The notes under the pieces: model-generated | What the model was told of the DNA's origin: nothing | Database searches by the model: none | The model's input: only the letters and a program-made list of their open reading frames with translations | Program-made: the position numbers and the translations under genes | DNA from: Limnanthes douglasii subsp. nivea | Lineage: Eukaryota; Streptophyta; Magnoliopsida; Brassicales; Limnanthaceae | Assembly (NCBI GenBank): GCA_036936605.1 | Contig: JAUPFV010000001.1 | Location: 343,243,081 to 343,307,080 of the forward strand | Reading direction: 5' to 3' | Length of the DNA: 64,000 nt | In this document: one piece after another, positions 43,781 to 53,646 of the stretch | How positions within the stretch are numbered: position 1 is the stretch's first letter | How the letters are laid out: each line of letters begins with the position of its first letter

Positions 43781-46480
43781 CTACTCCAAGTAAATCCGGA
43801 GATGTTCAATATTCCAAGAGTGGGTCAGAACTCTTCCATCCTTGTCTTCTAGCCAATATATTCCAGGTTTAAGCCTTTCAACAACCATATAAGGTCCTTC
43901 CCAAGTCGGAGCCAACTTGCCGAACGGTTTTTCTTTAGTGTGTAAGAAGACTTTCCTCAATACCTTGTCCCCCGGCTGGAAATCTCTTCTTTTAACTCTG
44001 GAAGCAAATCTGCTTCTCATCAAACCCTGATAGTGTTCAACTCTAAGGTGAGCTTTAACTCGTCTTTCTTCCACCAGATCGAGCTGACCTCTGATTGCCA
44101 CTTCGTTAGCATATTCGGAGAAGTTGTGAACACGAAAACGATGGGAGAGTTGCTTCTATGGGAGATACTGCATCCATCCCATAGACTAAAGCAAAAGGTG
44201 ACTCCTGTGTTGCAGCCCTAGGTGTTGTCCGGTAGGCCCACAAGACCTCATGTAAATAACTAGGCCACTTCCCAGCATCCCCTTCCAAATTCTTCTTTAA
44301 ACCGGACAAAATTGTTCTGTTGGCTACTTCAACTTGACCATTTGCTTGTGGGTGGAAAGGTGAAGAGAAACAATGTTGTATACCCCTTGAGGCACAGAAA
44401 CTCTCCATTTCCCTATTGTCGAACTGTGGTCCATTGTCTGTTGTTATCTTTTGTGGGACACCAAATCTGCAACAAATGTTGGATAGAATGAATTTTATGA
44501 CAGCTTTTGATGTTGATCCTGCTAAAGGGGCTGCTTCAATTCACTTCGAAAAGTAATCTATAACAACAATTATAGTTTTGCGCCCTCCGGATGCCATAGG
44601 GAGAGGCCCTACTAAATCCAACCCCCATCGAGCAAAAGGTATAGGCTCAGAAATTGACTCTACAGGAATGGCTGGGACATGAATTTCATTGCTGTACCTC
44701 TGGCATGGGTCACACCTTCTTACCAATTCCTTAGCATCTTTCATGATAGATGGCCAATAGTAACCGGCCAGTAAAACTCTCCTTGTTAAAGCCCTGAATC
44801 CACAATGAGTTGACCCCTCACCATCGTGCAATTCAGAGAGGAGTACTTGAGACTCATCACCCCCCAAACAGCGCAGAAGAGGTTTACTGTAAGACTTTTT
44901 ATACAAAACGTCTCTCAATACGATAAAACCACGAGCCTTGTGTTTCAATGTTCTTGCCAGTGATTTATCCGGAGGCACGATACCATCGGAGAGGTATTGC
45001 AGGAGAGGAAACCTCCAGTCCTGAGGTTGTTTCACCTGTACTTCAAAAATTTCCTCTTCTTTACCCATATTAAGTTGAATGGAGGAGCTTTCCAGTACAT
45101 GGATCCATGGATATGACTCCGTGTACGCTATGGTTGCCAATAAGTCTGCTAACTCATTTTCTGCCCGGGGTATATGCTCATAAATAATACTTTTAAACTT
45201 GAGTGCTTCATTTTTAAGAAGGAGTAAATATTTCACAAGCTGCTCCTTTTTAGCCTCAGATTGACCTTGGGCATGGTGGATAAGAAGCTGGGAGTCACTC
45301 AGTAGCTTGACCCTCTTAGCCCCACAAATGTAGGCTAACTTTAATCCAGCTATAGCCGTTTCATACTCGGACTCATTATTGAAAGCCCTGAAAGCAAAAC
45401 ATATAGCTTGGTACATTTTGTCACCATATGGAGAAGTCAAACACACCCGTGCACCACATCCCATAGTGCTAGATCTACCATCTGTTCGGACAACCCATAC
45501 CTTTTTATCTTTTATGTCAGTAGCCTGCTCTGAATCTTTGTCAGAGTGAAATTCAACCAAAAAATCAGCCACAGCTTGGGCCTTAACTGCTGTTCGAGGA
45601 GCAAAATCTATGTCGAAATCCCCCAGTTCTACTGACCATTTAGTCATCCTGCTTGAAATGTCTGCCTTTTGGAGGACGTTCTTCAAGGGAAAAGAAGTCC
45701 GGACGATGATAGGATGAGCCTGGAAATAAGGCCTCATTTTTCTTGCAGCTATTACCAAGGCTAATGCTAACTTTTCGAGTTTCAAGTAACGCCTTTCTGC
45801 ATCTATCAAACTTTTGCTGATGTAGTACACTGGATGGGGATAACTATCCACCTCTCTTACCAACACAGCACTGATGGCACAACTTGAAACTGCCAAATAT
45901 ACGAAAAGTGTCTCCCCATCAACTGGTTTAAAAAAAGTTTTGGGGGAGGACAAGTGCTTCTTGATCTCATTAAAAGCCTCATCACACTGTGAGGTCCAAT
46001 CGAATCCCTTTGCACCCTTCAAGATTTGAAAGAACGGGGCGCACCTGTCCGAAGACCTTGAGATAAATCTGTTTAAAGCAGCTAATCTCCCCGTTAGTCG
46101 TTGTACTTCTTTAATATTTCGAAAAGGCTCCATCAGGAATAGAGCATTAAGCTGGTCCGGATCGGGCTGTATCCCATGCTCACTTATAATATAGCCTAGA
46201 AACTTCCGGGACTGCACTCCGAACACACATTTTTCTGGGTTTAACTTCAAATTCACTTTTACCAAGTTGGCAAAAGTTTCTTGGAGGTCAGCCAAGTTCA
46301 ATTGCTCATCCACACTCTTTACCATCATGTCATCGATGTATACTTCCATATTCCTTCCAATCTGATCAGCAAAAGCTTTGTTGACCAATCTCTGATAAGT
46401 AGCCCCAACATTTTTCAACCCAAAAGGCATTACCTTGTAGCAATGAAGACCCCTGTCAGTGACAAATGTAGTATGCTCTT
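43781..46480 (-). pseudogene. E1 pol, downstream part: end of RT, RNase H domains, integrase
   Basis: From the E3 insertion point: RT (HCYKVMPFGLKN, YIDDMMVKS), RNase H-like, second RNase H (VRTDGRSSTMGCGARV, where E3 has GGSSTMGSGAG), and integrase (ELHDGEGSTHCGF..CDPCQRY; HPQANGQVEVANR; GPYMVVERLKPG), ending LRIYLE at 43781. Breaks are a TGG-to-TGA stop at 44541 and an extra T near 44136 shifting frame before the GPY domain. The open frame accidentally extends through the E3 LTR to 46703 as a heptad repeat; that part is not pol. Confidence 0.9.
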
Positions 46481-47068
46481 TGGTGTGGATAAAAATAGCC
46501 TGAGGGTAGGCTAGTAATTTTAAGTTGAGTTTCAAGGTGATGTAAGGGTGTTTCAAGGTGGTGTAAGGGTGTTTCAAGGTGGTGTAAGGGTGTTTCAAGG
46601 TGGTGTAAGGGTGTTTCAAGGTGGTGTAAGGGTGTTTCAAGGTGGTGTAAGGGTGTTTCAAGGTGGTGTAAGGGTGTTTCAAGGTGGTGTAAGGGTGTTT
46701 CAAGGTGGAGAGATAATTAAGCAGCTTGGCAGCAGTTAATTTTCGTTACCCATAGTTAATGCTGGTGGTTAGGTATTTATAGTGTGATGTTTGGGCCCTT
46801 ATGGGCTTTCAGGTCATGTTTAATGGACCTGGGTCATGTTTAAATACCCATGAGTTTTAAGCAGGTGAGCAGGTTGCTTAGTCAGGAAGTGTTTAGGTTT
46901 TTTAGTACTTTTGTCATAGTTCGAACAGCCTTAGGTTTACAGTGTTTCGAAGTGATCGGTCCGGTCCAAATGATCTGTCCGTTTTATGTTCCTTGTGTCT
47001 GTCCGGTATTCGGAGAGATTTTACACTGACCTGCCCTTCCGGGGAGTATGCTGAATTCGGACTCATCA
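46481..47068 (-). repeat. E3 LTR, left (3' LTR)
   Basis: 588 bp from TGGTGTGGATAAAAATAG to CATCA with eight 21-bp repeats. Its right half is homologous to the E1 LTR. The left half differs. Confidence 0.94.
46533..46706. repeat. 21-bp minisatellite in the E3 LTR (eight units)
   Basis: The unit GGTGGTGTAAGGGTGTTTCAA is repeated head to tail and is open on both strands (KHPYTTL on minus, FQGGVRV on plus). The right LTR has 14 units and the E2-resident fragment 7; the 126-bp length difference between the two E3 LTRs equals six units. Confidence 0.92.
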
Positions 47069-47082
47069 GTAGCCCCTTTTTT
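47069..47082 (-). promoter_or_regulatory. E3 polypurine tract
   Basis: The minus strand reads AAAAAAGGGGCTAC directly beside the 3' LTR. Confidence 0.75.
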
Positions 47083-47399
47083 AGGTGTTTGAGCAAGTGT
47101 CATTGTCAAAGAGCTGAAAAATAGTCCGATTCTAGGAAGTGGTTCTTAATTCGGAGAGAGTTATGGGGATACCCGGACAGGTCAAGCGTCACGAATTTCA
47201 AACGGTTTTTGCCAGAGTTAATGGGACACGTGTCACTTTCTGATTGGTCACTCCAGCCGTTTTTTCACCTTGAATTTCGCACCACCTTCTTTAACAAGTT
47301 ACCTTTTTAATTGCCAATAATGACATCAGCGCCGTCTTTTAATCATTGCCCAACTTTTCGGATTCTCCTACGAATCAACTCCTTTTTTTTCACATTTAC

Positions 47400-47406
47400 T
47401 ATAAAT
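47400..47406 (+). promoter_or_regulatory. TATA box of the E3 antisense gene
   Basis: TATAAAT, 53 bp upstream of the ATG at 47459, in a position matching E1 (20592) and E2 (24849). Confidence 0.65.
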
Positions 47407-47458
47407 TCTCCCCAAAGAATCTTCTGCCTCAGAAACTCAACTTGAGGTGAGAAGTCAA

Positions 47459-49891
47459 ATGAACACGGACAGTCAACAGTCCGGAGGGCCAGCTATGCCA
47501 AGCTTCAATCCTCCCCGGATTACTTCTACAGAAGCTCCTCCAACAATTATGGAGGAGAGAATGAAGGACTCCACTGAGGAGGTCAGATTTGAATCCGAGT
47601 CCTCCGGACAGGCTGATACCGCTACTGTTGTTGCCAAAAAAGGCAAAGAAAATTTATATCTGAGGCATCCGGACCTGCCGGAGAGCCTTGAAGGGAGAGT
47701 GGGGCCATGCTTTCATAAAGTTGAGCTCAAGTACCTCTTGGCCTTGCTGAAGACCAAGTACGCGTTCATCCATACTTCAGATCTGGGTCGATTGCGCACA
47801 AAGTGGGGGATCCCTGAGAATGTAAAGATAAGGATTCCCATCGATCCGGAGACCCCGATGGACTATAAGAGGAATGAAATAGTCTTCTTTACGGAGCTAT
47901 TCAACTGGGGACTCAGGTTCCCACTGGACCCGGAGATAGTGCGCTACTTTCACTTGGTCAAGCTCTGCCCAACACAACTAAGCCCCAATGGTTGGTTCAC
48001 CTTAATGTCATGTATTATGGCATCTAGGTTATCAGGGATCCCTCTTCCGATGGAAGAGTTCGCTGCAGTGGCCAACCTGTGCAAGCATCATCAGTTCCCC
48101 TTCTACCATTTCAACATGGGGAACAATCTCAAAGCTGTTGATGATCTCCTGGAGTCGGAGAGCAAATGGAGGAGCCAATTCTTGTTTGTTAGTGGCTCAT
48201 GGGAAAACGGCAGGAAAATCAAGGCCGGAGAGAATCCAAGCCTTCTCAGGAGTAGATGGAGGAGTGACCGTAAGTTTTTACTTTAAGTTTCTGTTCGAAT
48301 CTCTCTTTTCTTCTTTGTACTAACCAATTTCTCTTTTGTTTTAACAGAGCTGCCAAAGGAGTTCGGGGACTACCTAAAGGCCGGACAGATCACCTGTGGC
48401 AAAATCAATGCATGGGCTGCAGAGAACTGGGAAAACCGATTCCACAAGGCCTTCACCACTGGAAACCTAGCAAGGTCCCACCTGTGGAACACAACAGGTC
48501 GGAGAGACCTAACTTGGGAGGAGCTCACCACCCAGCCTGATGAAGACATTGTGCTGAGAAGGTCCCACGAGCTGGATGGGACACTCTATCTGCCTTCCCG
48601 GGCCAAAGCCCCAAGCAAAATGAAGGGCAGAAGAAAAGGCAAGAACGTGGCAGGTAATACTGAGAAGGAGGCCCCAACAGATCCAGAGGGGCCAACACAA
48701 GTTCAAATTGATGCAGCCCTTTTACAAGTGGTGGAGCAGGAGAGCAAAAAGCAGGAAGTGAACCTCCCAAAACCTCCAAGGGCTTCCAAGAGGACTCGCA
48801 AGCAAGCAAGTGAAGGTGCTGACAGGGAAGCCAAGAAGAAAAAGACTTCCCAAGGAGATGAGATTGCTCTCCGGGATCCGGAGCCCTCTTTTGCTACTGA
48901 CCCGACATTGGCCGAAGAGATCCCAAGGGACTTTCAAGAAGAGATTCCAAGGGAATTCCATACCGATGAAGTTGAGGGGGGAGAGCTTAACTTGGATGAA
49001 GTGGACATCACCGGTCTGGGTGGACTTGGTGAATATTTCCTTGGCCTGCCTAGAGACGAGTTCGCAGGGCCCTACATCCCTCCGAGCAGTTCCAACACGG
49101 TCAATTTCAACGGTAAGACTTTCATGGTTTCTAGCGAAAAGGATATTATAGCCCATTCTCTACTTAGAAATGTGCAGCCAGTGCTCACTTTGGAAAGGCA
49201 AGTCCGAAGTCAGGCAGACACCATCAAAGACCTCAAGTCTGAGAAGGAGAAGCTGTCCGATGACCTCCGGACTGCTGCTACTAAGGTTGATTTGCTTAAG
49301 GAGGCAAATGATCAGCTAAAGAAGAATCAAGATGAAAGCAACACAAAAGTTGCTTCTTTGGAAGAGACCATAAAAGATCTCCGGGCTAAACTGTCCGGTA
49401 CGGAGAAAGACCTTACAGCTTCAAGGGGAGAGACCACTGCAAAAGAAAAGCTCATCACCAACCTGACTACTGACAAGATAGCTTTGGAAAATGCAGTGAC
49501 TCAGGCTGCTGAAGAGAAGTCTGCTTTGGTAAGGGACCAAGAGGCCACAATCAAAGCCAAGATTAATGCCTATGCCAGGGAAATGATACAAAGTGAAGAG
49601 CTAATGATTCAAAGGGTGAAGTCTGATATGGTTCTCCTGTTTCACAAGAAATTCCCGAAGAGGAGACTGGGGGACTTATGGCGCTATGTAGATGATGATG
49701 ACCTTCCATATTATACTATGGTTGATGAGGGATATTCCAGTGAGTCCTCGTCTGATAATGAAGAGGAAACCGGAGAGAGCCCAGGTGAAGAAGAGATTGA
49801 TCCCAAGGGCAAGAAGATAGTCGAAGAGAAGAGCAACATCAAGGGCAAGAAAGTAAACGAGGGTGAGCCATCTTCAAAGGCTCCACCTTAA
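47459..49891 (+). CDS. E3 antisense accessory protein (Transposase_28 type), two exons, intact
   Basis: Exons 47459-48269 and 48348-49891 join in phase 1 to 784 codons without a stop. Residues about 85-260 form the conserved domain of unknown function (TKWGIPENVKIRIPI, FNWGLRFPLDPE, LSPNGWFTLMSCIMASRLSG). Exon 2 starts QLPKEFGDYLKAG and contains NLARSHLWNTTGRRDLTWEE, a Lys/Arg-rich likely nuclear signal (KRTRKQ; AKKKKTS, about residue 425-435), a coiled coil (about 550-690) and an acidic Ser/Glu-rich tail. Its own TATA box and a spliced intron imply transcription as a separate mRNA antisense to gag-pol. The N-terminus is about 150 residues shorter than in E1. The upstream GTG at 47447 is not needed. 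The name 'transposase' is historical; I see no catalytic motif. Confidence 0.82.
48270..48347 (+). other. Intron of the E3 antisense gene
   Basis: GTAAGTTTTT..TTTAACAG, 78 nt, with a pyrimidine-rich 3' end. Position and phase equal those of the E1 (22055-22130) and E2 (26256-26506) introns. Confidence 0.8.
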
Positions 49892-50357
49892 TTTATTGTG
49901 CATTTTATTTATCTTTTACTAAAACTAAAGTCCTTGGAAGGCCAAGGCACTATTTTTGTTGGGGTGCCCGATTATTCGGACAAATATTTTGTGATGTTCC
50001 CTAACTTGTTCAAAAGTCCTTGGAAGGCCAAGGCAATTTTAATTTGCTGAATGAATGTTTCTATTTTTACTCAAGCATCATCTTCTTTCATTATCTGTTT
50101 TATTTTAGATAGCTAGAATTTAAGTAGCTTTGAGTTATTGCATTGCGAAAGTGTTAAGATTCTCCGGCTAGAGTTTAAATAGCCCTTAGACCTTTCAGTC
50201 CGGGTAGTATGACAAGAGACAGAATTTTGAAAATACTTAGAAAATTATTGAAGAAGGCATCAAATTCCATTGAAAGCTCTCCGTGCCACCGAAGAGGGGA
50301 AGGTATGCCCCCAAATATTTACATGGATGTTTAAACAAGTAAATATTTACACAAGTG
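49892..50357. other. E3 non-coding region between convergent antisense gene and pol
   Basis: Contains two copies of AAAGTCCTTGGAAGGCCAA (about 49926 and 50013), also duplicated at the same place in E1 (23681, 23768). This is the site where E2 entered E1. No gene. Confidence 0.75.
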
Positions 50358-53300
50358 TTATTCCAAGTACATTCGAAGGTGTTCAATATTCCAAGGGTGA
50401 GTTAAAACCCTGCCATCTTTGTCTTCCAACCAATAAGTCCCAGGCTTGATTCTTTCAACCACAGTATACGGACCCTCCCAGGTTGGGGCCAGCTTTCCGA
50501 AGAGCTTTTCCTTAGTATGCAAGAAAACTTTCCTTAATACTTTATCTCCTGGTTGAAAATCTCTCCTTTTAACTTTAGAAGCAAACCTGCTTCTCATCAA
50601 GCCCTGATAGTGTGCAATTCTAAGATGAGCTTTAACCCGTCTTTCTTCGATCAAATCAAGCTGATTTCTAATTTCCATTTCATTAGCATGTCCGGAGAAG
50701 TTATGAACACGAAAGGAAGGGAGTGTCTTCTCTATGGGGGGCTACTGCATCCATTCCATAGAGCAAGGCAAAGGGGGATTCTTGTGTTGCAGCTCCAGGT
50801 GTTGTCCGGTAGGCCCACAGGACTTCTTGTAGATAACTAGGCCACTTCCCAGCAGCCCCTTCCAAATTTTTCCTTAAACCGGACAGTATTGTTCTATTAG
50901 CTACTTCAACTTTCCCATTGGCTTGTGGGTGGAAAGGTGAAGAAAAGCAGTGCTGAATACCCCTTGAAGCACAGAAGCTTTCCATTTCTCTGTTGTCAAA
51001 CTGTGGCCCATTGTCTGTTCTTATCTTCTGTGGGACACCGAATCTGCAACATATGTTGGACAAAATGAATTTTATGACAGCTTTTGAGGTTGTCCCTGCC
51101 AATGGAGCTGCTTCTATCCACTTCGAGAAGTAGTCAATGGCCACAATTATAGTTTTACGCCCTCCGGACGCCATAGGGAGAGGTCCAACCAAGTCCAAAC
51201 CCCATCGAGCAAAAGGGATGGGCTCAGAAATTGATTCCAAAGGAATGGCTGGTACATGAATTTCATTGCTGTACCTCTGGCATGGGTCACACCTTTTCAC
51301 CAGTTCCTTAGCATCTTTCATGATCGATGGCCAATAGTACCCGGAGAGTAGCACTCTTTTTGTTAAAGCTCTAAATCCACAATGGGCTGATCCCTCACCA
51401 TCATGCAATTCGGAGAGAACCATTTGTGACTCATGATCCCCTAAACAACGTAGGAGAGGTTTGCTATAGGATTTTTTGTACAACACTTCTCTTAACATAA
51501 TGAAACCACGAGCCTTGTGCTTCAATGTTCTGGCTTGTGATTTATCTAAGGGCACGATACCATCGGACAGATATTGTATAAGAGGAGACCTCCAGTCTTG
51601 AGGCCGATTCACTTGTATTTCAAAGACTTCCTCTTTTTCATCCTTACTGAGTTGAATAGAAGGGCTTTCAAGCACATGGATCCAAGGGTAGGACTCCGTA
51701 TATGCTATCGTTGCCAATGAGTCTGCTAGCTCATTTTCTGCCCGGGGAATGTGCTCAAAGACAACAGTTTTAAACTTTAACGCTTCATTTTTTAGGAGTA
51801 AATACTTGACCAATTGCTCCTTTCTAGCCTCTGATAGGCCCAAGGCATGGTGGACAAGCAACTGGGAGTCACTTAGTAGCTTGACCCTTTTAGCTCCACA
51901 GATGTAGGTCAACTTTAACCCAGCTATAGCTGCTTCGTACTCGGACTCATTATTAGACGCCCTAAAAGCAAAACAAACTGCTTGGTACATGTTGTCCCCG
52001 TATGGGGAAGTGAGACATATTCCTGCTCCAGATCCCATGGTACTAGATCCTCCGTCTGTTCGGACAATCCACACTTTCTTGTCTTTTGAATCAGTAGGTT
52101 GCTCTGAATCCCTATCAGAGTGGAATTCAACCAGAAAATCAGCCACATCTTGGGCTTTTACTGCTGTCCGGGGAGCAAAGTCTATGTCGAAGTCCCCCAA
52201 CTCTACTGACCACTTTGTCATTCTGCTTGAAATGTCTGCTTTTTGAAGGACATTCTTTAAAGGGAAAGATGTCCGGACGATGATAGGATGAGCCTGGAAA
52301 TAGGGCCTCATCTTTCTTGCAGCTATCACCAAAGCCAATGCCAGTTTTTCAAGTTTCAAGTAACGCCTCTCAGCATCAATCAAGCTTTTGCTGATGTAGT
52401 ACACTGAGTGAGGATACCCATCGACCTCTCTTACTAGCGCTGCACTGATGGCACAACTTAAAACAGCCAGATACACAAAGAGAGTCTCCCCATCAATTGG
52501 TTTGAACAAAGTTTTGGGAGAGGAAAGATGTTTATTGATTTCATTGAATGCCTCATCACACTATGGGGTCTATTCAAACCCCTTTGCACCCTTCAAGGTT
52601 TGAAAGAATGGAGCACACCTGTCCGAAGACCTGGAGATGAATCTGTTCAAGGCAGCCAATCTCCCCGTTAATCGTTGTACTTCTTTAATGTTTCGAGGAG
52701 GCTCCATCTGGAATAAAGCATTGAGTTGGTCCGGGTCGGGCTGTATTCCATGCACACTTATGATGTACCCTAAGAACTTCCCGGACTGCACTCCGAACAC
52801 ACACTTTTCAGGGTTTAGTTTTAAATTCACGTTTGCCAGGTTGGCGAAAGTTTCTTGGAGGTCGGATAAGTGCAACTGCTCATCCACACTTTTTACCATC
52901 ATATCGTCAATATAAACCTCCATATTTCTTCCAATTTGATTAGCAAATGCCTTGTTGACTAACCTTTGATAAGTAGCCCCAGCATTTTTCAAGCCAAAAG
53001 GCATCACCTTGTAGCAATGTAGACCCCTATCAGTGACAAACGTGGTATGCTCTTGATCTTTTGGATCTACTTGGATCTGATTGTACCCGGAGAAGGCATC
53101 CATGAAGGAGAGTAGCTTGTTCCCAAAAGTAGAGTCTACTAACTGATCTATCCGGGGGACCGGATACAAATCTTTTGGGCAAGCTCTATTGAGGTCTGTG
53201 AAGTCAATGCACATACGCCATTTGCCATTCTTCTTTTTCACCAAGACAGGATTGGCAGTCCACAAAGGGTATTGAGATTCTTTAATGTGGCCCATCTTAG

Positions 53301-53643
53301 TGAGTCTGTCAACCTCTTGTACTATGACATCAGCCTTTTCTTTTGAGAAAGCTCTCCTCTTTTGTACCACTGGTGCCACATCTCTCCGGACAGATAGGTG
53401 ATGGGAAATCACCTCTGATGGAACTCCAGTAACATCAGCATTGCACCAAGCAAAAATATGTTGATGGTCTTTCAAGAATTTCAACATCTCTTCTTTCAAC
53501 ATTGGTGGCATTTTGGACCATATCTTGACACTTTTTCCTTCTTCCAAGCAATGTGTTTCAACCTCTTCAATTGGAATCAACACTCCAGGGGTCTCTCTGG
53601 GGTCATCAATTTCACCCTCACCCCCAGAAAGGCCCTCAAACTG
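50358..53643 (-). pseudogene. E3 pol: RT, RNase H domains, integrase, lightly damaged
   Basis: In frame with gag-protease after the amber at 53644. RT (WRMCIDFTDLNRACPKDLYP; YIDDMMVKS), RNase H-like, second RNase H (VRTDGGSSTMGSGAG; KLLSDSQLLVHH), integrase HHCC (ELHDGEGSAHCGF..CDPCQRY), DDE (WGLDLVGPLP; RTDNGPQFD; HPQANGKVEV) and a GPY end (EGPYTVVERIKPGTYW) to 50358. Defects are two in-frame TAGs within 52540-52569 (one at a TGG, KGFE-stop-TP-stop-CDEAF) and one extra C in the run near 50741-50746 that shifts the last ~115 residues. Everything else is open. Confidence 0.92.
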
Positions 53644-53646
53644 CTA
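53638..53646 (-). promoter_or_regulatory. Amber codon at the E3 protease-RT boundary
   Basis: The minus strand reads TAG CAG TTT, close to but not exactly TAG-CAR-YYA. RT continues in the same frame (QFEGLSGGEGEIDD). The E1 counterpart is TAG AAA TTT at 57361-57369. Confidence 0.55.

Noticed and set aside
46481..46703. Protein made of KHPYTTL heptads fused to RT
   Set aside because: The minus frame runs by chance from the E3 LTR minisatellite into E1 RT across the insertion junction; the repeat unit is a multiple of three and stop-free on both strands.
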